A stretch of DNA of 64,000 nucleotides from CAWCWN01 sp963799245. GTDB lineage: Bacteria > Chloroflexota > Ktedonobacteria > Ktedonobacterales > Ktedonobacteraceae. The notes beneath the pieces were generated by a model that was not told the origin of the DNA, searched no databases, and saw nothing but the letters and a program-made list of their open reading frames with translations. Of the stretch, positions 8,934-19,037 are shown piece by piece. Numbering within the stretch: position 1 is the first letter of the stretch; each line of letters opens with the position of its first letter. The DNA is taken from NCBI GenBank assembly GCA_963799245.1, contig CAWCWN010000003.1, forward strand, positions 2,170,001-2,234,000. Direction: 5' to 3'. A program made the translations under genes and the position numbers.

Positions 8934-10929
8934 TTAATGCCATAAATCTCCCTGGGTCGGCTCTTTGACCTGGCGTTTCTTTGGCCTGGCACGTTTTTCA
9001 GATGCTGCCTTTCTGGCTATTTGCGGCGTGCCAGGCTGAGCGACAGCGACGGCCCTCTCAGGGGTATTCGCCGTGAGCCCCACGACCGCCTCAAAGATAG
9101 ATTCTCGCTGCACCTGCACCTCTGGCCAGAGACTGATGATGGCCTCGATTGCGGCATCTTCGCAACTGGCCAGGTTGGGCCAGCGTAATCTGCTCTCGCG
9201 TAGGACATCCGCTAACGCAGCACGACCTCAGCGCGCCTATCCATTCTACGAATGAGGCGTGCAGTTGTTCCATCCAGTCTACAGTATATAGCCCTATGCC
9301 GCTTGCAAACTCGATCTCGTGGTCCGTGACACGCGCGGCAGCCAGGGGCAGTTCCGAGCGCCGGTAACAGCGCAAAAAGGTCATAGCAGGCACGTTCTGG
9401 GAGCAGTTTCTGGTGTGCTACCAGCTTGCGCACGGCTGCTCTATCGATTGAGGCCACGCGCTCAGAGAAGTTCTCGTAATGAGAGCGTAAGATATGCAAG
9501 AGCTCGCTGGCTGACAATTGATCCTCGTACCAGGTGATGGGAAAGCATGCTCGATACTGGCGAAGGCCTTACGGGCTTCAAGCGGGATGGCCAGCACGAT
9601 GTCCGTACGCCCCTGCAGCTGTTGTAGCTTTTGCAATTTGCGTTCGCGGTAGGAGGTCGTCCAGAAGCCGAGGATCTCGATATAGATGCGTTGCTCGCCG
9701 CGTGTGAGGGCGAAATCAGGGATGAAAATTCCTGCTTTGAGCAACAATGGTTCGGGCTCGCGCACTAATTGCCAGCCATCGACCGCGGAGCTATTTGCCA
9801 GAGACGCGAATGCTGCGGCGAAGGTTTGTTCAATGCTGCTGTCAAACACGCCTGGCGCACCCTCAGCAGGCTCGCGCTCCTGGCCTGCCGCCGGCCGGGG
9901 CAGGAGCGCGAGCAGCGCATGATCTATGGACAGGCGGTACGAACGCTGCAAAAAGTGCAGCGTTGCCTCCGCTGCTACTATGGCCCTGTTAAAATTCTGG
10001 CTGCGTGCGCGGGCCTTGGAATGTGCGGCCCCTGCGGGCGCATGCTGGTGTTGCGCGCCGTAGCCGAGCAGCAGTCGACACAGACGGGCCAGGCGCAGTC
10101 CATATTGCTGGGGAGCGCCCGTCATCTCCTGCGGACCATAGAGGATGAGGTGCAAGCGCGGCGCCCTGGTTTGTGGTGCGGGTTCGTAGGTCAGGTCATA
10201 GTAGACGCCTAGCCTGCGCGCCAGGAAAGAGAGGCGCTTAATGACGCTGCCAACTCCTGCAGCGGTGGTCGGATATGGCGAGTGCTGTTGCTCTACAAGT
10301 GATTCTCTGACAAACGTCTCGCAGTCGATGACGAGGCGCACCTGCGAGGCGCTGCACAACGCAGCTTCAAAGGCCCATTGATTGTAGAGGTCGATCACCT
10401 CATCTGGCTCAGGGCGGGGCAGAGGATCACGTAGCAGGACTTCCTCCTCCTCGCTGTCCAGCACAAGCAGATACTCAAGCTCTGAGGAATGCAGGTGATA
10501 ACCCTCAGCAAATGCAGCCAGGGCTGCAGAGCGTTGTGGTGTCGTCAGAAAGCCCTGGTAGTGTAGATTGACATAATTGTACAGAGCCAGTCGCAGTGAG
10601 ACCGGGGAGGTAATGCCTGCGGCGCTCAGAAGCATGCCGGCCTCACCGCCAGCGCGCCCCAGCACCTGCGACCAGTCGTGGGACTGCCAGCGATACCAGG
10701 CGCTGAGGGTGCTTATGAGGCAATGCGCCAGGCGATAATCGCCAATGCAGGCGCGCGCGTCGTCGAGAGAGAAAGCTCGCCTGGGGAGCGCGACGTGTTG
10801 CTCGTGGTAGGCGATCAGGGACGCCAGCTCGTTCTGTAGCTCGCCACGATGTAGCAAATGTAAGCTGACGTAGAGCTCGCCATTGCGCCGCTGTACCCGC
10901 TTATTAACATCTTGAAGACTGAAGCGCAC
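8934..10929 (-). pseudogene. DUF790/Bax1-like nuclease, interrupted by three frameshifts
   Basis: Begins at GTG 10929. The first frame runs 10929 to about 9545 and gives most of a DUF790 protein: a helical N-terminal domain, then a nuclease core with IPDF and YIEILGFWTTSYRERKL, the PD-(D/E)xK-like signature of this family. The chain continues in other frames: WYEDQLSASE to LFALLP (about 9545-9362), RSELPLAAARVTDHE to EWIG (9362-9229), and LRWPNLASCEDAAIE to the stop at 8934. Together this makes about 660 residues. Archaeal Bax1 partners the XPB helicase in DNA repair. No helicase is next to it here. The breaks may be sequence errors. Confidence 0.75.
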
Positions 10930-11184
10930 CCTTGCCTGCCTTTCTTCTGTGCTATAGGTACCTGTACTATTTTACTACAACATTAAGGTCGATGTTATGA
11001 TAGCGCCCTTTACAGTAATGACGCTGCAGGGCAGTTCTTGTTAAACAGTAGAACGCGCAGTACACTCTTTTAGTGAGTTTACATAGGAGAAAAATCTTAA
11101 TTACTTGAACGCATGTCTAAAATCTGCTATGCTACCGATGGGCTAGTTTCTATGCCTCTGATTAGGGATAAAGGGTTACAAGAT

Positions 11185-13473
11185 ATGAGCGCAATCCCTC
11201 GACGCCTTGGTACGTATGAGCTGTATAAACAGCTGGGACGCGGGAACTCAGGTGAGGTCTGGCAGGGGTATGATTTACAGGAGCGACAAAATGTTGCGGT
11301 AAAGTTGTTGCACCCTGATCTGCTACAATCTGACCCGAATTTTATGTCGCTCTTCAGTAAGGATTGGCAGCCCATTCTCGCCCTTCATCACCCCAATATA
11401 GTACGTGTACGAGAAGTAAATATTTCACGCCCTCCCGCCTCCAATGCCACCACCCCTTATATTGTTATGGACTACGTTGAAGGTCAAATATCCCTGGCCG
11501 AAGGTATCCGACGCACTTCGCGCGCCGGAAGATTCCCCGATGTCTCCGACATTGTACACCTCTTTAAAGACCTGGGTCAGGCCCTGGATTATGCGCATGG
11601 CCAGGGCATCGTACATGGTAACATCAAACCAACAAATATTCTACTGGACATGCAGAGTATGATCCATGGCGCAAGTACGGAGGCCTTGCTGACGGACTTT
11701 GGCATCGCCTACCTGCCGGGTAATCAGCACAGAACCTCACCATATTATCTCTCACCCGAGCAGGTTAGAGGGGAGAGCCCCGCTGCGCGCGGCGATATCT
11801 ACGCCCTTGGCGTTATCCTGTATGAAATGTGCACCGCTGTGCTGCCTTTTCATGCTGAGAGCCATGTCGCTGTCATGATGCATCAGGTGAACACCCTTCC
11901 CACCCCGCCAATATTGATCAATCCCCATATTCCGGCAGCCCTCTCCGAAGTGATCTTGCGCGCTATGTCAAAAGAAGCGCAGACTCGCTTTGCCTCAGCA
12001 TCGCTGCTCGCGGCCGCCGTTGCGGAGGCTTGCGCGGTCGAGCTCTCGCCTCAGGGGCCACGCCCCAGAAAGCCCTCCTCCTTTGCTGAATTGCCCCGCC
12101 CGCATACTCAAGCTCAACGCCCCAGCGGACCGCTGGGCCTGCCATTTGCGCAGTCGCGCCCCAGCGGCGAGATGGCAACCCTGCTTGGCATTGCGGGCCC
12201 ACAGCCACTGTCACCAATTTCGGCAAAGCAACCTGCTATAAATAGAAATACCATGAGCACACGCACCAGCGGCCAACTCCAGCAAGCGCCTTTAGCGTCC
12301 GGGCCGTTAACTGTGACTTCTACCCCGCGCATGGATGTTGTGCAGGCACCAGGGGAGGCGCTTGCAGACAAGATGAGGTACCGTCCTGCTCCTTCCCTCT
12401 CCCCGCTGCTGGTGATGATAGTGCTGTTGTGTCTGTTACTGGTCGTGGTCGGGTCGCTGGGATTCACCCTGCTGCGCTTCAATAGCGGTCAACAGGCCAA
12501 TGGGTCTGCGACAGGTGCTAGCGTCGGCCATGTTTTTTTTCAGGATGATGCCCTGGGCCACGATGATACGCTGCATATGCAAATTCAGAATGTGCCTGAG
12601 CCACCCTATGGCAAAAGATATTTTGCCTGGCTGCAAAACATAGGCGGTCAGGTTGTTCCGCTGGGGCCGCTCTCGCTCCAGAATGGCACGATGACCCTGC
12701 ATTACCTTGGGGATGACAAACATACGAACCTGCTCTCAAGCGTGCAAGGCGTCTTTGTGACGCTGGAAGACGCTGGACAGGCGCCGCCGCAGGCTCCCGC
12801 GATTACAAAGGTCTATCAGTCGAGTTTCTCCGCTGCCTCATTTCAATATATCCAGCATATTTTATATGCGTTACCTGGCTTCCCGGTTCACACAAGCCTT
12901 ATTGCCGGCCTTTTTTCTACGTTCGGGAGCATGAATGATAAGGCAGGGAGCATTGTAGATAGTTTGCAAGGCCACGGTTACAGCCTGGCCACACGCCAGG
13001 CTACCCGTATCCTCGAGCAGATTGATGGCAGCCAATACGCGCGCACGAGCGGCGACCTGCCCGCATCTCTACCTTTGCAGCTAAACCTTCCCGTCGGCCT
13101 GCTCTCATCTCCGACGCAGACGGGCTATATCGATACCCTGGCGGCACAGATAGACAGGGTCCTGCAGACGTCCGGGGATGACGCGCAGCTGCACCAGCAT
13201 GCTCAGAACGTGAGCTACGCCCTGCTGGACTTGCGCAACTGGGTCCAGCAGATGCGCGGCTATGTCGTGCAAATTCTCAAAGCGCGCACTTTGAGCCGCC
13301 CCGCTGTGACCAGCGCAGCCTTGCAGCTCAACCAGCTGGCAGAAAATAGCTATACAGGTCTCACCATTCCCCCCAACACCGGACCGCTGCCGATCTTAGG
13401 TTCTGCCGGCGCGTATCAGGCCTCAGTTGAATGCCAATACCTGGCAACTTTGAATATTAAGAAAATTACTTGA
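11185..13473 (+). CDS. Kinase-like receptor, probable pseudokinase, RskA-like outer domain
   Basis: About 760 residues if started at ATG 11185 (AAAGGG upstream); ATGs at 11113 and 11152 are alternatives. The kinase fold keeps the GRGNSGEVW loop, VAVKLL lysine and DFGIAYL, but the catalytic loop reads HGNIKPTN instead of HRDIKPxN, losing the catalytic Asp. A Pro-rich linker follows, then one transmembrane helix (SPLLVMIVLLCLLLVVVGSL). The large outer region begins with YFAWLQNIGG and VPLGPL, similar to the anti-sigma-K (RskA) sensor domain. A long helical region with no recognised family follows. It probably signals by binding rather than phosphorylation. Confidence 0.82.
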   Translation: MSAIPRRLGTYELYKQLGRGNSGEVWQGYDLQERQNVAVKLLHPDLLQSDPNFMSLFSKDWQPILALHHPNIVRVREVNISRPPASNATTPYIVMDYVEGQISLAEGIRRTSRAGRFPDVSDIVHLFKDLGQALDYAHGQGIVHGNIKPTNILLDMQSMIHGASTEALLTDFGIAYLPGNQHRTSPYYLSPEQVRGESPAARGDIYALGVILYEMCTAVLPFHAESHVAVMMHQVNTLPTPPILINPHIPAALSEVILRAMSKEAQTRFASASLLAAAVAEACAVELSPQGPRPRKPSSFAELPRPHTQAQRPSGPLGLPFAQSRPSGEMATLLGIAGPQPLSPISAKQPAINRNTMSTRTSGQLQQAPLASGPLTVTSTPRMDVVQAPGEALADKMRYRPAPSLSPLLVMIVLLCLLLVVVGSLGFTLLRFNSGQQANGSATGASVGHVFFQDDALGHDDTLHMQIQNVPEPPYGKRYFAWLQNIGGQVVPLGPLSLQNGTMTLHYLGDDKHTNLLSSVQGVFVTLEDAGQAPPQAPAITKVYQSSFSAASFQYIQHILYALPGFPVHTSLIAGLFSTFGSMNDKAGSIVDSLQGHGYSLATRQATRILEQIDGSQYARTSGDLPASLPLQLNLPVGLLSSPTQTGYIDTLAAQIDRVLQTSGDDAQLHQHAQNVSYALLDLRNWVQQMRGYVVQILKARTLSRPAVTSAALQLNQLAENSYTGLTIPPNTGPLPILGSAGAYQASVECQYLATLNIKKIT

Positions 13474-13491
13474 GATATTAAGATGCCGCAA

Positions 13492-13546
13492 AGAAAGGAA
13501 AAGGTAGCGCTGGCAATTGTGCCTGCAGCGCTACCTTTTCCTTTCT
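13492..13546 (+). terminator. Strong 20-bp hairpin terminator
   Basis: A perfect 20-bp stem (left arm 13492-13511, right arm 13527-13546, loop of 15 bases) lies 18 bp after the stop of the kinase-like gene. The outer stem is purine-rich on the left and T-rich on the right. It separates the two kinase-like genes into different transcripts. Confidence 0.8.
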
Positions 13547-13778
13547 CTAATAGTATTAATACTCATCCCCATTTTTTAATGCATCAGGCTTGCCAGCGCT
13601 AGCACATATAACTTTGAAACTTGACAAGCCAGATAAGCCTGATTATCATATAGAATATAGTAAATCCAATATTTGCATTTTATTTCATTGCTATAACAAT
13701 GCTCTCCTATTGTTTTAGCAATGTCCGGGAAGAGGGATGCTGGTGTAGAGTTGTTACGTAGTGGAGGAGGCTATCTGC

Positions 13779-14945
13779 ATGGATTCAGGGCTGAAAAATG
13801 TGGAACGCTATAAGCTGCTCGCGTGTTTAAAAAAGGCCGGAAGGGTCGAAACCTGGAAGGCTATCGATCCTTCCCTCAGGCGTTATGTAATAATCAAGCT
13901 CATGCATGCCGCTCCCGTTGACGACCCCGGCTTTCTTGCGCGCTTTACGCGTGACACGAAAGCGTTGAGTGGACTTAACCACCCTCACATTGTGCGCATA
14001 CAGAATACGCGCGCCGCCTTCCCTCCCGAGCTGGCGGGCCCTATCGGCTATATTGTGATGGATTATATCGATGGAGTGACCCTGGCGGATGAGTTCCAGC
14101 GGGTCGTGCACACGGGAAGAGGCCTTTCTGTCGAAGGTGTCGTCTATCTCATCAAGGCCATTGCTGACGCCGTAGATTTTGCGCAGCAAAGGGGGATAGT
14201 TCACGGGAATATCCAGCCGGCCAATATTCTGTTGCGCAAGCACTCCGCGCTGAACCTGGGTGAACCTGTGCTTACCTGCTTCGGAACAGCGAAGTTATTA
14301 GGGACAACTCCCGGCGTACTTTGCCTGTGGGGAGGCGATATGCCGCACTACCTTTCTCCAGAGCAATGCCAGGGCAAAGCGGCCAGCCTGAAGAGCGATG
14401 TGTATGCGCTGGGGGCGATGCTCTATGAACTGTATACAGGTGTGCCGCCTTTTCAGGGCGAGAGCGTATCCGAGGTTATGGTGCAGCACATGTATGCCAT
14501 GCCTACGCCGCCTATTTTGATCAATCGGGCTATGCCACCGGCAGTGTCCAAGCTCATCATGTGCTGCCTCGAAAAAACCCCCGAATTGCGCTTTGCCACA
14601 GCATCAGCCCTGGCATCAGCCCTGGCCGATGCTCTTTTACCCTTTAAAGCTGAATTCCCTGTGATGCTGGCGGCAGCGCGGCTGAATTCTACCCCCCTAT
14701 CTCTTACAACAGCTGCGAGCTCCTACGGACAGCATGCCAGCGCGAGGTATCCAATGTATGCGCCAAGGCCCACTAGCGCGCGTGCGCTTGCCACTCCAAA
14801 GCTGGTCCCTATTACAGCTCCGCTGCGGGGGGAGCGACCAGCGTCGTGGCGAGCAGCTGACTCCAGGTGCGCACAGGCTGGCCCTGGCACGGCGGATCTG
14901 CCGGCGAGGACAGAAGAGCTTGAGGCCTTCAAGGTATTTACTTGA
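13779..14945 (+). CDS. Probable pseudokinase (HGN, CFG; no glycine loop)
   Basis: A 388-residue cytoplasmic protein. The ATG at 13779 follows GGAGGAGG. It has an Hanks-type kinase fold but is degenerate at three sites: the glycine loop is replaced (LKKAGRVETW), the catalytic loop is HGNIQPAN, and the Mg-binding DFG is CFG (CFGTAKL). The ATP lysine (VIIKLM), YLSPEQ and the late-lobe SDVYALGAMLYEL remain, so the fold should be intact. The last 90 residues are low complexity, with no transmembrane helix. It is a paralogue of the upstream HGN protein. A scaffold or regulator role is inferred. Confidence 0.85.
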   Translation: MDSGLKNVERYKLLACLKKAGRVETWKAIDPSLRRYVIIKLMHAAPVDDPGFLARFTRDTKALSGLNHPHIVRIQNTRAAFPPELAGPIGYIVMDYIDGVTLADEFQRVVHTGRGLSVEGVVYLIKAIADAVDFAQQRGIVHGNIQPANILLRKHSALNLGEPVLTCFGTAKLLGTTPGVLCLWGGDMPHYLSPEQCQGKAASLKSDVYALGAMLYELYTGVPPFQGESVSEVMVQHMYAMPTPPILINRAMPPAVSKLIMCCLEKTPELRFATASALASALADALLPFKAEFPVMLAAARLNSTPLSLTTAASSYGQHASARYPMYAPRPTSARALATPKLVPITAPLRGERPASWRAADSRCAQAGPGTADLPARTEELEAFKVFT

Positions 14946-15147
14946 CCCTCTTTTGTCCCTCCAAGCTGAAAAATAAAAGATCCTGGCGTATGTAATTAAG
15001 CGTATCATGTGACTAGATGCCGCGGCTCGCAGCGGCGTAGAGGCGACAACATGTAGCCAGAGATGCTGCCGCCGGCGATATTCAGGGCAGCCAGCCTGGG
15101 TACGAGCTCAAATATGAACAGGCTACAAAAGCCACCTGTGAACGGCT

Positions 15148-16212
15148 CTATAGCTTGCCGCCCTGGGAGAGGTGGGCGGCGTAAGTGATGACGTCGCGCA
15201 CACGTTCACCAAAAATCGCGAAACGCTCATCCTGTGTCTGCCCCTTCTTCCAGCGGGCATAGATTTGCTGGATAATCACCGCCAGTTTGAAATAGGCGAA
15301 GGTCATATAAAATCGCATAGCTGAGAGGTCGCGCCCGCTCTTCTGCGCGTACAGGTGCATGAATGCTTCCCGGTTGATATAACCAGGGACCATTGTCACC
15401 GATGGCAGGACCGTCTGCAACTCCATGGGATCTTCAGCATTGACCCAATACCCTAATGATATCGCCAGGTCAAAAAGCGGATCACCGATCGTCGCCATTT
15501 CCCAATCCAGGACGGCCGCCGCTCGCGTCAGGTCGTGAGGCGCGAGCAACATGTTGTTGAGCTTAAAGTCATTATGAATAAGTGAGGGGGCCGGACTGGG
15601 TGGGATGTTTGTCACGAGCCAGTTCGTGAGTGGCTGCACCTGGGGAATGTCGTCGGTCCGGGCGCGCAAGTAGCGTTCGATCCAGCCCTTCACCTGGCGT
15701 GTAAGGAAGCCGTCGGGGTGTCCAAACTCAGCGAGGCCGGCGGCGCGCCAGTCGACGGCGTGGATCTGCACCAGCGTATCTACCACCATGGCAGAGATTT
15801 TCTTGCACAGGTCGCCGTCTGGTGTTATGCCTGGCGGGAAGGAGTCATTGATGACAATGCCCTTGCGCCTTTCCATGACGTAAAAAGGAACACCCAGGAT
15901 ATCCAGGTTGCCGCAGAAAGTGTAGGGTAGGGGTGCCAGGGGGAAGACAGGATGGATTTTGCGCAAGAGGCCTGACTCACGCTCCATGTCGTGGGCTTTA
16001 GGCGCTACAGGACCAAATGGGGGCCTGCGCAGCACGCCCTCCCAGTCGCCTATGCGGAGCAGGTAGGTCAGATTAGACGCCCCTGATGGGAACTGGCGCA
16101 CCTGGAGCAAGCCTGCGCCAATGCTGGGAATGGCCTGGCGCAGGTAGTGTTCGACGCGTGCAATGTCAAATGCTTCGCCTTTGCGGATTGTGATCGTCTC
16201 ATCTATAGTCAT
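15148..16212 (-). CDS. Phosphotransferase family protein (APH/ACAD10-like)
   Basis: A 354-residue protein starting after AGGAGA. The aminoglycoside-phosphotransferase fold is shown by QFPSGASNLTYLL near the N-terminus, the catalytic LIHNDFKLNNML (Brenner-type HxDxxxxN) and VLDWEMATIGDPLFDLA. This subgroup is usually linked to acyl-CoA metabolism rather than drug resistance. It follows the acetoacetyl-CoA synthetase by 30 bp and is probably cotranscribed, supporting a role in hydroxyacyl or fatty-acid breakdown. The substrate is unproven. Confidence 0.87.
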   Translation of the reverse strand: MTIDETITIRKGEAFDIARVEHYLRQAIPSIGAGLLQVRQFPSGASNLTYLLRIGDWEGVLRRPPFGPVAPKAHDMERESGLLRKIHPVFPLAPLPYTFCGNLDILGVPFYVMERRKGIVINDSFPPGITPDGDLCKKISAMVVDTLVQIHAVDWRAAGLAEFGHPDGFLTRQVKGWIERYLRARTDDIPQVQPLTNWLVTNIPPSPAPSLIHNDFKLNNMLLAPHDLTRAAAVLDWEMATIGDPLFDLAISLGYWVNAEDPMELQTVLPSVTMVPGYINREAFMHLYAQKSGRDLSAMRFYMTFAYFKLAVIIQQIYARWKKGQTQDERFAIFGERVRDVITYAAHLSQGGKL

Positions 16213-16242
16213 CGCGTTTGTCTCCTGGCGCTGTTCAGATAG

Positions 16243-18222
16243 CTATTCCTGGGCTTTTTGGGCGCATTGCATGAAGAACTGGATGGACTCCGGGTTGCTC
16301 ATTGCATCCACGCTGATGGCTTTCTCGACGGGGATACCCATGAAGAGCTTTTTGACGGGTACCTCCAGCTTTTTGCCGCTCAGGGTGCGGGGAATATCGG
16401 CCACGGCGAATATTTCATCTGGAACGTGATGCGGGGAAATATTGCTGCGCAGGCGCTGCTTGATCTTTGCTTTGAGGGCATCGTCAAGGTGGGCGCCCTC
16501 TCTCAGGACGACAAACAGGGGCATGTAATACTTGCCACCCGGCTGTTCGATACCGACGATCAGACTATCAAGGACTTCGGGCTGTCCCTCTACCACGCGG
16601 TAAATCTCGCTGCTGCCCATGCGGATACCGCTGCGATTGATGGTCGAGTCAGAACGGCCATAGATGATGGCGCTGCCCCTGGGAGTGATCTTGATCCAGT
16701 CGCCGTGCCGCCATATACCCGGGTATGTATCGAAGTAGCTTTCCTGATACCGTTGACTATCAGGGTCGTTCCAGAAGTAGAGGGGCATCGAAGGCAGTGG
16801 CTCGGTCAGAACCAGTTCTCCCACCTCGTCGCTCATAGCATGCCCCTCTTCGTCAAAGGCTTCTACCCTGGCCCCCAGGGCGCGGCATTGCAGCTCGCCA
16901 GCGTGCACAGGGAGCAGGATGGAGCCACCGACAAAGGCGGAGCAGACATCCGTACCGCCACTGATTGAGGCCAGCCAGATATCGTGCTTGACATGCTCGT
17001 ATATCCATTGAAAGCCTTCCGGGGGTAGAGGTGAGCCCGTTGAGCCAATACCGCGCAGTTTGCTCAGGTTATAGGTGGTACCGGGCTCTAATCCTGCTTT
17101 CATACAGGAAGCGATATAGGCGGCGCTGGTGCCGAAAAAGGTCATAGCGCTGTCCTGGGCAAATTTCCAGAGAGTCTCCATACCGGGATAGGCCGGGCTG
17201 CCGTCGTAGAGCAGGATCGTTGTGCCTGCCAGCAGGCCGCCAATCAGGAGGTTCCACATCATCCAGCCTGTGCTCGTGAACCAGAAGAATTTATCCTCCG
17301 GTTTTAGATCGAGGCCAAGGGTGATGCTTTTGAGGTGCTCCAGGATGATGCCGCCGTGTCCCTGCACAATGGCCTTGGGTATACCCGTTGTGCCGGAAGA
17401 ATAGAGGACCCACAGGGGATGATCAAAGGGGACTTGCGCGAAGGTTAAGCTGGAACTGGCTTGCAATAATTCCGGCCAGAGCACGGCGCTTGCCAGGCCT
17501 TCAGTACTCGCAGCGCTCGCTAGATAAGGCAGCAGGACCGTCTTCTTCAAGCTGGGCAGGGATGCCTGTAGCTCGGCAATAGTGCCGTGCCTGTGTATAG
17601 GTTTGCCATTGTACTGGTAGCCGTCAACAGTAAAAAGAATGCTTGGTTCGATCTGTTGAAAACGGTCGATCACACTACTTGTGCCAAAGTCGGGCGAACA
17701 ACTTGACCAGATGGCGCCGATGCTGGCGCTGGCGAGAAAAGCGATCAGGGTTTCGGGAATATTTGGCATATAGGCCACGACGCGATCACCGCGTTGCACG
17801 CCCATTTCTCGCAGGGCTTGCGCGATGCTGGCGACTTTTTGTTGCAGTTCTGACCAGAAGACCTCGCTAAGAGGGTGGCGTTCCGTTTGAAACAGGAAGG
17901 CCGGGCGTGCGCTGTTAGCGTTTCTGAAGACATGTTCGGCATAGTTCAATTGCGCGCCGGGGAACCAGCGCGCCCCGGGCATTTTGCGCTCTGTCAGCAC
18001 GGCGCTGTAGGGCTGTGAAGCCTGGATGTGAAAGTAATCCCAGAGGGAGGCCCAGAAGTCCTCGAGCTGGTTGACCGACCACTCCCACAATTCGTGCTGG
18101 CTGTGCAAATGTAAACCGCGTGTATCTTCTAACCACTGCATATAGTGCGTCAGCCTCGCTTGCTGCTTCACGTCCTCGGCAGGTCGCCAGAGGAGCGCGC
18201 CATCGCCAGATGAGATAGGCAT
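16243..18222 (-). CDS. acsA: Acetoacetyl-CoA synthetase
   Basis: A 659-residue ANL-family adenylating enzyme that forms acetoacetyl-CoA from acetoacetate, ATP and CoA. The start at MPISSG follows AAGGAGAG. The P-loop VLYSSGTTGIPKAIV, the LRGIGSTGSPLPPEGF block and the C-terminal TLSGKKLEVPVKK lysine are clear. Length and the N-terminal segment (YMQWLEDTRGL, ELWEWSV) match AacS rather than acetyl-CoA synthetase. It leads an operon with the phosphotransferase at 15148. A perfect palindrome sits 144 bp upstream. The acsA/aacS symbol is by family. Confidence 0.93.
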   Translation of the reverse strand: MPISSGDGALLWRPAEDVKQQARLTHYMQWLEDTRGLHLHSQHELWEWSVNQLEDFWASLWDYFHIQASQPYSAVLTERKMPGARWFPGAQLNYAEHVFRNANSARPAFLFQTERHPLSEVFWSELQQKVASIAQALREMGVQRGDRVVAYMPNIPETLIAFLASASIGAIWSSCSPDFGTSSVIDRFQQIEPSILFTVDGYQYNGKPIHRHGTIAELQASLPSLKKTVLLPYLASAASTEGLASAVLWPELLQASSSLTFAQVPFDHPLWVLYSSGTTGIPKAIVQGHGGIILEHLKSITLGLDLKPEDKFFWFTSTGWMMWNLLIGGLLAGTTILLYDGSPAYPGMETLWKFAQDSAMTFFGTSAAYIASCMKAGLEPGTTYNLSKLRGIGSTGSPLPPEGFQWIYEHVKHDIWLASISGGTDVCSAFVGGSILLPVHAGELQCRALGARVEAFDEEGHAMSDEVGELVLTEPLPSMPLYFWNDPDSQRYQESYFDTYPGIWRHGDWIKITPRGSAIIYGRSDSTINRSGIRMGSSEIYRVVEGQPEVLDSLIVGIEQPGGKYYMPLFVVLREGAHLDDALKAKIKQRLRSNISPHHVPDEIFAVADIPRTLSGKKLEVPVKKLFMGIPVEKAISVDAMSNPESIQFFMQCAQKAQE

Positions 18223-18365
18223 GATTCTCTCCTTTTGCAGAGTAGGACTCAAGTCAGATAGATCAATACTATCTCTTATCCGCTAGGAACGTCAACTGAC
18301 TCTTATGCGAAAAGTTCGGCGAGGGCTTTGACGCGCTCTTCCATGGCCCATATGCTTTATCATGA

Positions 18366-18381
18366 TATGTATCGATACATA
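18366..18381. promoter_or_regulatory. Perfect 16-bp palindrome, possible operator
   Basis: TATGTATCGATACATA is a perfect palindrome lying between the LuxR stop (18387) and the acetoacetyl-CoA synthetase start (18222). It fits the size and position of a dimeric repressor site in the leader or promoter of that operon. The cognate regulator is unknown. Confidence 0.45.
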
Positions 18382-18386
18382 CTATG

Positions 18387-19037
18387 CTACAACGTGATCA
18401 GGCCTCGACGCAGGCCACGGCTAACAGCATCGGTGCGGCTGGCTGCGCCAAGTTTGGTCGAGATTGAGGAGATATGAAACTTGACGGTGTGCTCACTGAT
18501 CTGTAGCCTGCGCGCTATGAGCTTATTGGAGAGCCCCTGGCTGACCAGTTCAAGGACCTCACGCTCTCTAGCGGTCAAGGCCTCGTCAGCTACAGGTATA
18601 GTGCCTGTCGTGACAAGTGGCAATTTTTCGTAGAGCCAGGCGGAACGAAACTCCGGCAGGACGACGAGCCCCTGCGCAGTGGCCAGGACTGCGGCCTGGA
18701 GCTGCGCGGCCGGAGCGTCAATGGGAACTATCCCCCAGCCGCGTAGCTCCAATGAGCTCAGAAGTTGTAGAGATGCCGCATCCGGGTGGAAGGTGGTGAA
18801 CTCGGCGCCATTGGTGAGCGCCACCAGAGCCGCTGTAGTAGCATTCGTCAGCACACGCCCGACCTCTTCGAGCAGTAGCCGATCGGCGACTACAATGACG
18901 TCGATACCTGGAGGAGCAGCGCTCAGAGCAGCGGCGAGCGAGGACTCACCAACTACCTGGATGTCGCTGGTGGTCAGCATGCTATGCAGGCCTGCCTGTA
19001 GCATGGGCGTAGGTGCGATGACGAATACCCGGATCAT
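18387..19037 (-). CDS. LuxR/NarL-type regulator with degenerate receiver
   Basis: A 216-residue protein: a receiver-like domain (residues 1-115) and a C-terminal LuxR helix-turn-helix (LTAREREVLELVSQGLSNK, then SEHTVKFHISSISTKLGA). In the receiver, the usual phosphoacceptor position in the DVVLLD block reads DVIVVA, with the Asp one residue later, so normal phosphorylation is doubtful. Its ATG overlaps the stop of the HtrA gene (ATGA), so the two are translationally coupled. No histidine kinase is adjacent. It may answer to protein-fold stress rather than a phosphorelay. Confidence 0.87.
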   Translation of the reverse strand: MIRVFVIAPTPMLQAGLHSMLTTSDIQVVGESSLAAALSAAPPGIDVIVVADRLLLEEVGRVLTNATTAALVALTNGAEFTTFHPDAASLQLLSSLELRGWGIVPIDAPAAQLQAAVLATAQGLVVLPEFRSAWLYEKLPLVTTGTIPVADEALTAREREVLELVSQGLSNKLIARRLQISEHTVKFHISSISTKLGAASRTDAVSRGLRRGLITL

